Assembly (NCBI RefSeq): GCF_000025545.1
Contig: NC_013889.1
Span: 2,597,501-2,661,500, forward strand
DNA: 64,000 bases
Reading direction: 5' to 3'
Origin: Thioalkalivibrio sp. K90mix
GTDB lineage: Bacteria; Pseudomonadota; Gammaproteobacteria; Ectothiorhodospirales; Ectothiorhodospiraceae
The position numbers were made by a program, and so were the translations under genes. Below are positions 9,919 through 16,877 of the stretch, in pieces. Each line of letters starts with the position of its first letter. Positions within the stretch are counted from its first letter, which is position 1. Under the pieces are notes generated by a model, which saw only the letters and a program-made list of their open reading frames with translations, searched no databases and had not been told where the DNA came from.

Positions 9919-10974
9919 ATGACACCCTTTGCCGAACGGCTGCTTGCCTGGTTCGCCCGGCACGGCCGCAGCGACCTCCCCTGGCAGCACCCTCGCACGC
10001 CCTATCGCGTCTGGGTCTCCGAGATCATGCTGCAACAGACGCGCGTGGAGACGGTGACCCCGTACTTCCTGCGCTTCATGGAACACTTCCCCGACGTCGA
10101 ATCCCTCGCGGCCGCCGACCAGGACACGGTCCTGCATCTGTGGTCCGGCCTCGGCTACTACGCCCGCGCCCGCAACCTGCATCGCGCCGCACAACACATC
10201 GTGAGCGAGCATGGCGGAGACTTTCCGGATACGCGCGAGGCCCTGGAACAGCTCCCCGGCATCGGCCGCTCCACGGCGGCCGCGATCATCGCCCAGGCCC
10301 ACGACCGGCCGGAGCCCATCCTGGACGGCAACGCCAAGCGCGTCCTCGCCCGCCACGCGGCCGTCGAAGGCTGGCCCGGCAGCCCGAGCGTCCAGCGCGA
10401 ACTGTGGGCCGAGGCGGAGGCACGCACCCCGACCACCCGCTGCGCCGACTACACCCAGGCCATCATGGACCTGGGCGCCCTCCTGTGTACGCGCACGCGC
10501 CCGGACTGCCCCCAGTGCCCCGTAGCCGGCGACTGCCAGGCCCTGGCGCAAGACCGGACCGGAGAGCTGCCCGCGCCGCGCCCACGCAAGGACCTGCCCA
10601 CGCGCATCCGCCACGCCGCCCACCTGCAAACCGTCCAGGGCAGCCTGCTGGTACAACGCGCGGCACAGGGCATCTGGGGCGGGCTGTACAGCCTCCCCGA
10701 GGCCGCCGCGGCGCCCGAACTCGACGAGTGGGTGCGCAGCCAGTGGCCGCAGGCCGAGGCACAAGACACCAACGGGTTGCGCCACACCTTCAGTCACTAC
10801 CACCTCGATCTGCGCATCCACTGCTACCGGCTCCCGCCGAACGCGTGTGGGATCATGGAAGGCGACAGGGCGATTTGGTATAAACCCGGCACATCACGGG
10901 CGGTCGGCATCCCGGCTCCCATCCAGCGTTATCTGCACGAACACAAGGATTCCGGCAATGGCACGAACCGTTAA
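9919..10974 (+). CDS. mutY: A/G-specific adenine glycosylase MutY
   Basis: The 351-residue protein has the HhH-GPD glycosylase fold. [13 protein letters not shown] contains the catalytic Glu, [13 protein letters not shown] is the helix-hairpin-helix, and [10 protein letters not shown] contains the catalytic Asp. The iron-sulfur loop follows as C-x6-C-x2-C-x5-C ([17 protein letters not shown]). The C-terminal third is the NUDIX-like 8-oxoG recognition domain. MutY removes adenine opposite 8-oxoguanine. It overlaps yggX by 17 bases, the usual mutY-yggX operon of gammaproteobacteria. Confidence 0.96.
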   Translation: MTPFAERLLAWFARHGRSDLPWQHPRTPYRVWVSEIMLQQTRVETVTPYFLRFMEHFPDVESLAAADQDTVLHLWSGLGYYARARNLHRAAQHIVSEHGGDFPDTREALEQLPGIGRSTAAAIIAQAHDRPEPILDGNAKRVLARHAAVEGWPGSPSVQRELWAEAEARTPTTRCADYTQAIMDLGALLCTRTRPDCPQCPVAGDCQALAQDRTGELPAPRPRKDLPTRIRHAAHLQTVQGSLLVQRAAQGIWGGLYSLPEAAAAPELDEWVRSQWPQAEAQDTNGLRHTFSHYHLDLRIHCYRLPPNACGIMEGDRAIWYKPGTSRAVGIPAPIQRYLHEHKDSGNGTNR

Positions 10975-11233
10975 CTGCGTGAAACTCGGTAAAGAGGCCG
11001 ACGGGCTCGATTTTCCGCCCTACCCCGGCGAGATGGGCAAGAAGATCTACCTGAACGTGTCCAAGGAGGCCTGGCAGGCCTGGCTCGGCCACCAGACCAT
11101 GCTGATCAACGAATACCGCCTGACCCCGGTCGACCCCAAGGCGCGCAAGTTCCTGGAAGAGGAAATGGAAAAGTTCCTGTTCGGCGATGGTTCGGAAAAG
11201 CCGGAAGGCTTCGTCGACCCGAACCAGTCCTGA
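10958..11233 (+). CDS. yggX: YggX-type Fe(2+)-trafficking / oxidative damage protection protein
   Basis: A 91-residue protein starting [20 protein letters not shown], the typical YggX start including the conserved Cys7. It also has [19 protein letters not shown] and [10 protein letters not shown]. YggX protects labile iron-sulfur clusters and DNA from oxidative damage in enterics. It is translationally coupled to mutY, whose own 4Fe-4S cluster makes the pairing sensible. Confidence 0.96.
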   Translation: MARTVNCVKLGKEADGLDFPPYPGEMGKKIYLNVSKEAWQAWLGHQTMLINEYRLTPVDPKARKFLEEEMEKFLFGDGSEKPEGFVDPNQS

Positions 11234-11258
11234 TTCCCGGCGGTTCGGCGGCGATTGC

Positions 11259-11287
11259 TTGACGTAGCCGCCACGGACCGCTTTAAT
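11259..11287 (+). promoter_or_regulatory. Sigma-70 promoter of tRNA-Phe
   Basis: TTGACG at 11259-11264 is separated by 17 bases from TTTAAT at 11282-11287, close to consensus. A leader hairpin CGCCCTTC/GAAGGGCG follows at about 11290-11309, before the tRNA. Confidence 0.75.
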
Positions 11288-11325
11288 ACCGCCCTTCGCC
11301 CGAAGGGCGAATCCCTCCGAGAAAT

Positions 11326-11401
11326 GGCCGGGTAGCTCAGTCGGTAGAGCAGGGGATTGAAAATCCCCGTGTCGGCGGTTCGATTCCGTCCCCGGCCACC
11401 A
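11326..11401 (+). tRNA. tRNA-Phe (anticodon GAA)
   Basis: A 76-base cloverleaf. The acceptor GGCCGGG pairs with CCCGGCC. The D-arm is GCTCAGTCGGTAGAGC. The anticodon stem GGGGA/TCCCC encloses the loop TTGAAAA (anticodon GAA). The T-arm loop is TTCGATT, and CCA is encoded at the 3' end. Confidence 0.97.
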
Positions 11402-11429
11402 TTATCTCTCCTGTGGCACCATCCTTCCC

Positions 11430-11966
11430 ATGAGCGTTCGCCGTATTCTGCGCATGGGACACCCTGATCTGCGTCGCGTCTGCGACCCGGTACCCGAATC
11501 CGATTTTGACAGCCCCGGGCTGCACGCCCTGGTGGACGACCTCGTCGACACCATGCACGCCAGCGAAGGCCTCGGCCTGGCTGCTGCCCAGATTGGCGTT
11601 CCGCATCGCGTCGCCGTGATCGAGATCCAGCCGGGCAATACCCGCTACCCCGGTGCCGTACCGACCGGCCGCCTGGCCCTCGTGAACCCCGTCGTCACCG
11701 TGCTGGACCCAACCCCGCAACGCTACTGGGAAGGCTGCCTGTCCGTACCCGGGCTGCGCGGGGAGGTCGCCCGGCCGCGCCACATCGCCGTGGATTACCA
11801 CGAGCCCGACGGCACGCCCCGCCACCTGGAACCCGAGGGCTTCCTCGCCACCGTGTTCCAGCACGAGATCGACCACCTCGACGGTACCCTGTTCATCGAT
11901 CGCGTCACCGACACCACCCGCCTCGCCTTCCTCGACGAATACCGCGAGTTTCACGCGCAGGCGTAG
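11430..11966 (+). CDS. def: Peptide deformylase
   Basis: The 178-residue metalloenzyme removes the formyl group from nascent polypeptides. All three signature motifs are present: GLGLAAAQIG (about 50), EGCLSVPG (metal-binding Cys, about 105) and HEIDHLDG (two metal-binding His and catalytic Glu, about 150). It is a stand-alone def 28 bases after tRNA-Phe, not the usual def-fmt operon, so it may be a second deformylase in this genome. Confidence 0.95.
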   Translation: MSVRRILRMGHPDLRRVCDPVPESDFDSPGLHALVDDLVDTMHASEGLGLAAAQIGVPHRVAVIEIQPGNTRYPGAVPTGRLALVNPVVTVLDPTPQRYWEGCLSVPGLRGEVARPRHIAVDYHEPDGTPRHLEPEGFLATVFQHEIDHLDGTLFIDRVTDTTRLAFLDEYREFHAQA

Positions 11967-11969
11967 GCA

Positions 11970-12389
11970 TCACGCCCCGTGTAGGCGCGGCCAGGCGTTG
12001 CGCACCACCTCTGCCCCCAGCGCATCCAGCAGCGGGTGGGCAGCCAGGCCGAGCAGGCCATCGGTCAGGGGATTCTCGTCGCCGCAGCGCACGGCCAGTT
12101 CCAGATGCGTGCCGCGCGCGCTCGGCGTCAGTCGGTAGCAGCCCTCGCAGGACAACCCGGCCAGCGCGCGCCAGCCGAGCAGACGCGGCGGAACCGCGAC
12201 CAGCTCCTCCACATCGAAGACCAGCGGCACCCCGGCCACCCGCACACGCCAGCGGTAGCGCTCGGGCCCGACGCGGGTGATGGACTCGATGGCCTCGCTG
12301 TAGGCGGCGAACGCCTCCACCCGGGCCATCAGATCGAACACCGCCTCCGGAGCGGCGTCGATCTCCATCTCGTGGTGGATCACCGACAT
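11970..12389 (-). CDS. SRPBCC-fold (polyketide cyclase/coenzyme Q-binding-like) protein
   Basis: A 139-residue protein with the start-type lipid-transfer layout: MSVIHHEMEIDAAPEAVFDLM, where an N-terminal strand is followed by the A-P-E-x-V-F helix, then alternating strands and a long C-terminal helix. The family binds hydrophobic ligands, but the ligand here is unknown. The C-terminus lacks the RatA/COQ10-type ending, so that more specific name is not used. It converges on def with 3 bases between the stops. Confidence 0.7.
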   Translation of the reverse strand: MSVIHHEMEIDAAPEAVFDLMARVEAFAAYSEAIESITRVGPERYRWRVRVAGVPLVFDVEELVAVPPRLLGWRALAGLSCEGCYRLTPSARGTHLELAVRCGDENPLTDGLLGLAAHPLLDALGAEVVRNAWPRLHGA

Positions 12390-12446
12390 CGCCCACCGCT
12401 CCAGGTTGCACGGTCACCGCCGGACGGACCGGCGGCCCAGCCCCGA

Positions 12447-12527
12447 TCAGTCGTGCACGACGATGCGGGAGCCCGCGGCGTCGATATCCACGCGCGAGCT
12501 GGAGTAGGCGCAGGCCTTCCCGATGTC
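12447..12527 (-). pseudogene. Possible C-terminal gene remnant beside the palindromic element
   Basis: Reading the reverse strand from a TAG at the edge of the element to TGA at 12447 gives a 26-codon open stretch, DIGKACAYSSSRVDIDAAGSR followed by five more residues. It is unlike random high-GC translation and ends cleanly upstream of the SRPBCC gene. It may be the severed 3' end of a gene interrupted by the element at 12532-12801. I cannot name the parent gene, and joining it to the small gene on the other side of the element is out of frame. Confidence 0.3.
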
Positions 12528-12531
12528 CTAT

Positions 12532-12801
12532 AGGGAAACACTGACCCATGTACACGCTCGCGCTCGAGTCGCTTTTGCGTGCGAACAAGGCGCGGTGACT
12601 GCCGTGCAGTCATTCTGCACAAGGGAGCCGCAACGCCGTGCGCACACAAAAGCGGCCGAGCCCCTTCGGGGTTGGCACCCCAGGTTCCCCGATCCTGCGT
12701 TGCACCGCTTGCGGGTAGAACCACTACCCGCTGCACGCCGCGCCTTGCCTCGGAAAACCTGGGGTACCAACGCGAGTGGGTACATGGGTCAGTGTTTCCC
12801 T
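12532..12801. repeat. Palindromic structured element, copy 2
   Basis: A 270-bp copy of the element at 912-1195. The terminal inverted repeats begin AGGGAAACACTGACCCATGTA on both sides. The internal stems are kept with compensatory changes: CGCTTTTG/CAAAAGCG, apical GTGCAG/CTGCAC, CCCCAGGTT/AACCTGGGG and apical GGGTAG/CTACCC. The small middle hairpin is CCCC-TTC-GGGG, without the extra loop bases of copy 1. It contributes the last codons and stop of the small gene at 12789-13034. Confidence 0.85.
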
Positions 12802-13034
12802 CCGGGCATCTCATTGAGCTCTGCCAGACGATGCAGCAGGCTGCCACCTTCGCAGTCGCGCGGCATGCCGTCCTCGTCCAGCGTGCAGCCGAACTCGCCC
12901 TCGTTCACTGACCAGTCCATGTCGGCCGGCATCTTCAGCACCACCGGCTCCTCGTGCATCACCTGGAACTTCGCCCGCATGGCGTTCTTGCCGTCCTGCC
13001 AGTCGAGCACCGGCATGTTTTCTACGCTGCGCAT
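12789..13034 (-). CDS. Small hypothetical protein with 3' end donated by a repeat
   Basis: An 81-residue acidic protein starting MRSVENMPVLDWQDGKNAM. The start at 13034 is chosen because AAGGAGG sits six bases upstream, the strongest ribosome-binding site in this stretch. I recognise no domain and see no signal or membrane segment. The final G-K-H and stop codon fall inside the terminal repeat of the element at 12532-12801, so the original C-terminus has probably been cut off or replaced. Coding potential is supported by the ribosome site and acidic composition only. Confidence 0.55.
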   Translation of the reverse strand: MRSVENMPVLDWQDGKNAMRAKFQVMHEEPVVLKMPADMDWSVNEGEFGCTLDEDGMPRDCEGGSLLHRLAELNEMPGGKH

Positions 13035-13126
13035 AGTGAGCCTCCTTCGCAATTCGGCGAGGTTGCAACGCATTTCCACGGGCCGTTTACTGCCCCGTCC
13101 TTTGGACGCTAGACCCCGTCCTTGCA

Positions 13127-13391
13127 GCGGTCAAAGGTTACCCCGGTGGCGTTGGGGAAGGGGCTGTGCGGCCGCTCATCAACGCCATGGTGGAATACTT
13201 CAGGCACGCCTATCGCGGGGCAAAAGGCAAGGTCTGACCCCGAAGTTCCGCGCGTGCTGCTCGCGCGGTTCCCGAGGCGGTCAAAGGTGACCCCGGAAGC
13301 GATGGGGAAGGCGCCATGCCGTACTCCATCAACGGCATGGGGGAATGCTTCAGGCACGCCCATCGCAGGGCAAAAGGCAAGGTCTGACCCC
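13127..13391. repeat. Two 115-bp direct repeats, 150-bp period
   Basis: Copy A at 13127-13241 and copy B at 13277-13391 are the same length and roughly 80% identical. Each begins GCGGTCAAAGGT-ACCCC and ends AAAAGGCAAGGTCTGACCCC. The ends are best conserved and the middle (a variable hairpin around ATCAACG-CATGG) diverges. The remaining bases of 13035-13439 hold no convincing gene. The terminal TGACCCC motifs resemble those flanking REP-associated transposase genes, but no transposase is nearby. Confidence 0.7.
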
Positions 13392-13439
13392 CGTGGTCCC
13401 AGGGGCCACGGGACTCCTCGTGTATTCGGCATGCTGTCG

Positions 13440-13508
13440 CTCTAACGCCAAGCTCAGCCGAGGAAGGCCGCATCGCGGCCTGACGTCGGCTGGAGCGACG
13501 TGTTATGC
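13440..13508 (-). other. attC-like integron recombination site (downstream of the 283-residue cassette gene)
   Basis: Read on the reverse strand it runs from GCATAAC (containing the TAA stop of the upstream gene) through ACGTCGCTCCAGCCGACG and an imperfect palindrome centred on GGCCGCGATGCGGCC to CGTCGGCTGAGCTTGGC-GTTAGAG. The paired arms CAGCCGACG/CGTCGGCTG and the AAC...GTTA core ends fit an attC site of about 69 bases. The last core base deviates from the GTTRRRY consensus. Confidence 0.75.
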
Positions 13509-14354
13509 GCTCACATCCATAATCAAAAGCGCACCGATGGAGCTCTCTTTTAGTGGGTCATGCTCATACTCGACCATGCAATGGACTTCCACGTCTGTTT
13601 CAGTCATCGACAGGATATACTCCTCGACTTCTTGTCGCCCTACGACCCTGAACTTGTATTTTCCGGCAGCAATATTCTGACCAGAAGACACTGACAGCCG
13701 CCCTTCTTTTTCGTATTTATTGAAATCGAATATGTCGCAATGAAGCGTTTTAGGTTCTTTGTCTATGGTAATCGGCGGATAATACAACCCCTTTTCTTCA
13801 AGCGGTATTCTTATAGCTGGCTCTTTTTCGTGCTTTGCGCCGAGCTCGATTCCAGACACATTATCTTCCTCCAATGCGTCATCAAAACTCCGAAGACCAA
13901 CGATAATTTGTGCACCCATGAGCTGCACAGGGCCATGGTAGACATTTGTTTTATTACCATCTCCCTTGTGAACCACGGTTGTATTATCATCTCTCTGCTC
14001 AATGTGTATGGCCTCGCCGGAATGCGCAGACTTGTATATATCGTAGAGAAACCTCACCGTCTCTCTCGTATACTCCCACATTGCCTCGGGCGAATTCGAA
14101 TGGACAAGTGGGAGTATCTGCTGGATACCCGAGAAAATCGCGCCTAGCGTTACGAACAGGCATTTGTTTTGGACTTCGTAGGCGACAAGCTTGTATTGCT
14201 CGCGATCTTTCTTAGACAGCCGCCCTTTCCCGGTGACGCCTCTGTAGACGCCATCCAGCACCTGCTGAGTCCCCGACAGCCCCGCGATCATTTTATCGAG
14301 CCTATATCCTTGATCGAAGGCGTTGCCTGTCATTTTCAGATAAAGGTTATCCAC
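13503..14354 (-). CDS. Gene-cassette protein of unknown function
   Basis: A 283-residue protein with a GTG start at 14354 and GAGAG a few bases upstream. I do not recognise the family. The N-terminal half is helical (MTGNAFDQGYRLDKMIAGLSG onward, about 1-120), the middle carries a polar strand-rich stretch (TTVVHKGDGNKTNVYHG, about 130), and the C-terminal part is strand-rich and acidic. There is no signal peptide or membrane segment. The coding region is clearly lower in GC than the flanking core genome, and its stop lies inside an attC-like site, so it is an integron-type cassette gene acquired by transfer. Its partner cassette upstream encodes a reverse transcriptase. A cytosolic accessory or defence role is possible but unproven. 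Confidence 0.75.
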   Translation of the reverse strand: MDNLYLKMTGNAFDQGYRLDKMIAGLSGTQQVLDGVYRGVTGKGRLSKKDREQYKLVAYEVQNKCLFVTLGAIFSGIQQILPLVHSNSPEAMWEYTRETVRFLYDIYKSAHSGEAIHIEQRDDNTTVVHKGDGNKTNVYHGPVQLMGAQIIVGLRSFDDALEEDNVSGIELGAKHEKEPAIRIPLEEKGLYYPPITIDKEPKTLHCDIFDFNKYEKEGRLSVSSGQNIAAGKYKFRVVGRQEVEEYILSMTETDVEVHCMVEYEHDPLKESSIGALLIMDVSA

Positions 14355-14375
14355 ATCCCTACTCTCTGGTTACTC

Positions 14376-14474
14376 GCATAACGCCAGAGTTGAGCGGCGT
14401 TTGAGGCGGCGCCTGCTTTTGCGGCAGAAAAAGTACGTGGCGGGCCAAACGTCTGCTGCAACGATTTGTTCGGC
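14376..14474 (-). other. attC-like integron recombination site (downstream of the reverse transcriptase cassette)
   Basis: Read on the reverse strand it runs from GCCGAAC-AAATCGTTGCAGC to GCTCAACTCTGGC-GTTATGC, about 99 bases, with a GC-rich imperfect palindrome between the ends. The right end CAACTCTGGCGTTATGC closely resembles known attC right halves. It lies 15 bases after the reverse transcriptase stop and about 20 bases before the next cassette gene, exactly where a cassette boundary should be. Confidence 0.8.
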
Positions 14475-14489
14475 GTCATTTGCACCGCA

Positions 14490-15986
14490 CTAGTATGCCC
14501 ATGCATTTTCTTTGAATAATTCGACTTCTTCAGGTTGAACCACTTCCTCTTCATCCGACAAGGCCGCGACAACAATATTCGAAACGTCCAAAGCCTGTTT
14601 GAGTGCGTCATTGGCGATCCACTCGTTTTCCCAGAGCTGTGGTGATTCGCCGTTTACGATCTTGCAGATCGGTTCTGAGCTTTCAAACTCAAGGCCTACC
14701 GCTTGCGGCTGAGTGACACGTTGCAGCCAGATTTCAAGATAGCCGTTGTACGGTATGCGCGCCATCTTCATCCTCACCTTCTCCCAAAGAGCTACCTTCT
14801 GGTTCTTTGGGGCGAGCGAAATTAGGTGACTGAGGATGCCAGCGACTGCTGGAAAGGTAGCGGGTGAAACAAAGGCGATATCGGTCGCGATAGCGACCTG
14901 AACCTCAAGATCCTCGGGGGCTTCCGACTGATCTGCCACACTAGAGTGAAAGTCACTGATCAATCGTCGAAGGGCACCACTGTTTGGGAATTTCTGGCCG
15001 AACGAATGAAGGCGAAGCAATTGCTTCTGGATCGTCTTAGCATTGGCCTCACCTAGATCCTGCAGTTCAATTCCCGCCAGTTTTTCCGGTTTTATGGAAC
15101 CTGCAACCACATTCCTAAAAGCGATCGTCTTCGCGACACCGAGCTTCATTCCGACTTGCCTGAGATGATCGCTAACAACCTTCAGGACCTCCTCTGCGCG
15201 ATCATCGCTATTTGCGAAGATACGAAAATCATCCCGATACCGCAGTATCCGAATGTCGTTGCAATCGCTAAGAGCGTCATTAATTTGTTCATCAACGTAT
15301 CCAAGGACAAGCTCAGCGATGAAATCCATCAGCACCGAACCTTGAGAAATTCCGTTCGTTTGACCGTATCGACTTGCCTGTATGTGTGCATCGATCTTGT
15401 TGCCAAGAAGCGAGTTCTTGCCCTTGTTCTTCTTCGCTGATTCAAGACCGTGAATTGCCCAGGCGATGCTGTGCGTATAAAGCGACCCGTAGCAATCCGT
15501 TACGTCCGTGTGCAGCAGGTGACTGAACTCGAGGGAATAGGTCAAGGAACGCTGCTCGACACTTTGCCACCAACTACGAACTTGCGTGGCTACATCGGTC
15601 TGGTGATCGACAGACATGACCGGGGCGCTACAACAGTCGACAACGCCATTTTCGAACTCCCCGAATCGTTTCTGTATAAGTGCCCAGTTGTCGTTCTCAC
15701 AGATCACATTGACCAGGGACACGTAGATCGCTGGGTGCATGAGCTCGTACGGGCGCCAAGCGAACCGGCCATCCTTGTTGGCGATGAAGTTGTAGTTGAC
15801 GTTTGGCAATAGCCCCGGCTTCGATGCCTGGAACTGGGAGTACAGTCCCCCGTTCAGCACAGCTGCGACGTCGTTGAGAATCGGCTCAAAACTGATATAT
15901 CGGGGCATATCGCCGTTGAAGTAACTGCTCCCCTTCATAAAGTGAGCACGTGCTTCCTCGGCAGTGAGATCAATTAATCGTTTCAT
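14490..15986 (-). CDS. Reverse transcriptase carried on an integron-type cassette (UG/Abi-like, candidate antiphage)
   Basis: The 498-residue protein has the RVT_1 catalytic motifs in order. Motif A is HTDVTDCYGSLYTHSIAW (Asp161, Asp164). Motif B is TNGISQGSVLMDF (Gln215, Gly216). Motif C is RYRDDFRIF (catalytic Asp252 and Asp253 in YRDD rather than retron YADD). Motif D is VGMKLGVAKT. An N-terminal extension of about 150 residues and a C-terminal region of about 190 follow no maturase or endonuclease pattern, so this is not a group II intron. The layout fits the non-retron reverse transcriptases linked to phage defence (DRT/UG and Abi groups); the exact group cannot be assigned by eye. The low GC and the attC-like site after its stop mark it as a mobile cassette. 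The ribosome site is weak, as is common for cassette genes. Confidence 0.88.
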   Translation of the reverse strand: MKRLIDLTAEEARAHFMKGSSYFNGDMPRYISFEPILNDVAAVLNGGLYSQFQASKPGLLPNVNYNFIANKDGRFAWRPYELMHPAIYVSLVNVICENDNWALIQKRFGEFENGVVDCCSAPVMSVDHQTDVATQVRSWWQSVEQRSLTYSLEFSHLLHTDVTDCYGSLYTHSIAWAIHGLESAKKNKGKNSLLGNKIDAHIQASRYGQTNGISQGSVLMDFIAELVLGYVDEQINDALSDCNDIRILRYRDDFRIFANSDDRAEEVLKVVSDHLRQVGMKLGVAKTIAFRNVVAGSIKPEKLAGIELQDLGEANAKTIQKQLLRLHSFGQKFPNSGALRRLISDFHSSVADQSEAPEDLEVQVAIATDIAFVSPATFPAVAGILSHLISLAPKNQKVALWEKVRMKMARIPYNGYLEIWLQRVTQPQAVGLEFESSEPICKIVNGESPQLWENEWIANDALKQALDVSNIVVAALSDEEEVVQPEEVELFKENAWAY

Positions 15987-16460
15987 TTCAACGAAAACGT
16001 CCAGATGACGGCGAACAGTAGATTAGACAGAATCTGCCAGATTGGTGATATACAGATTCTGCATATCATCCCGGCGTTCTCCTATCGGTGGCACACCACC
16101 ACAGGTAAACCACGCTTTTATCATGGTAGTGTGCGTCGCGTCGAGTGGCAGGGCGTCCCACCCACTGTAATGAACAATCGTTGGCGCTTGATCAAAGGCT
16201 TAGATCGGCCGGCCGATCCAACTTAGGCGGGATGCAGGGGCCGACGTTGAAGGCTTGGGGGTGAACGGATTCGGGACGAGTCGTGGAGAGCGGCGCCTCG
16301 GGTATGACAGAACGTGGTGTTATACAGAATCGGTATATCACCGTTATGGCCGAGTGGCGTGACGGGAGGAACGACGACGCGTGGCTCGAAAATCAGGCTT
16401 CCGACGGGAGCTGTCGCGGCGTTCCCTGGTACGCTCCGGCCAGAGGTTAACGGAGAGCCG
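15987..16460. other. Intergenic region with nested inverted repeats upstream of the reverse transcriptase
   Basis: No convincing gene is seen. The inverted 9-mers CAGAATCTG (16028-16036) and CAGATTCTG (16053-16061) form a hairpin about 40-75 bases upstream of the reverse transcriptase start. A longer motif GGTGATATACAGATTCTG (16044-16061) recurs inverted at 16325-16342 with one mismatch. Other structures are a GGTGG/CCACC hairpin at 16087-16100 and a perfect 16-base palindrome GATCGGCCGGCCGATC at 16203-16218. The region could contain the reverse transcriptase promoter, a structured RNA, or remains of a small repeat element. No attI site or integrase is visible. Confidence 0.6.
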
Positions 16461-16877
16461 GTGTTGGAAACTCTCACGGAAGCGAGTCAGGCGGTGGTGG
16501 TCTGCGGCATTCTGGAGGACGCACAGGGGCGGGTCTTTCTGGCGCGTCGCGGGGCCGATCAGGCTTTGGCGGGGTATTGGGAATTCCCCGGGGGCAAGGC
16601 TGAGGCGGGCGAGAGCCTGGAGGCCGCGTTGTGCCGGGAATTCCGCGAGGAGCTGTCGATGGGGCTCCGGGTGGGGGAAGAGATCGGGCGTACGCCGATT
16701 CCGGGTAATGGGGGCCTTGAGCTGGTGGCGCTGCGAGCCTGGACGGAAGACGAGAATCCGGTGCTGTCCGTGCACGATCGGTGGTGCTGGGTGTCGCCAT
16801 CGGAAGCTCAAGGGCTCGAGCTTGCGCCTGCGGACATACCATTGCTCGAAGCCTTTATCGCTGCACGTTCCGAATGA
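16461..16877 (+). CDS. NUDIX hydrolase (MutT-like)
   Basis: A 138-residue protein containing a full NUDIX box GGKAEAGESLEAALCREFREEL (fits G-x5-E-x7-R-E-x2-E-E; written here as separate parts GGKAEAGESLEAAL and CREFREEL). These enzymes hydrolyse nucleoside diphosphates linked to another moiety; MutT-like members clean 8-oxo-dGTP. The GTG at 16461 is chosen because GGAGAG lies five bases upstream and it gives the normal MutT length; an in-frame start at 16314 would add 49 unrelated residues. Its stop overlaps the next gene as ATGA, so the two proteins are made together. That pairing suggests a role with the helicase rather than general sanitation. Confidence 0.85.
   Translation: MLETLTEASQAVVVCGILEDAQGRVFLARRGADQALAGYWEFPGGKAEAGESLEAALCREFREELSMGLRVGEEIGRTPIPGNGGLELVALRAWTEDENPVLSVHDRWCWVSPSEAQGLELAPADIPLLEAFIAARSE

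Noticed and set aside
13127-13391. CRISPR array
   Set aside because: Only two units of 115 bp, imperfect, with a 35-bp gap and no cas genes.
13109-13445. Open frames on both strands across the 115-bp repeats, apparently with repeated peptide units
   Set aside because: The internal repetition follows directly from the DNA repeat, exists on both strands and has no start signal; not a credible protein.
16314-16460. Extended N-terminus for the NUDIX protein
   Set aside because: The extra residues are not NUDIX-like and overlap an inverted repeat; a GTG with a good ribosome site at 16461 gives the normal length.
16000-16460. Integron integrase or attI site beside the first cassette
   Set aside because: No tyrosine recombinase is encoded in the region and no attI-like boundary is convincing.
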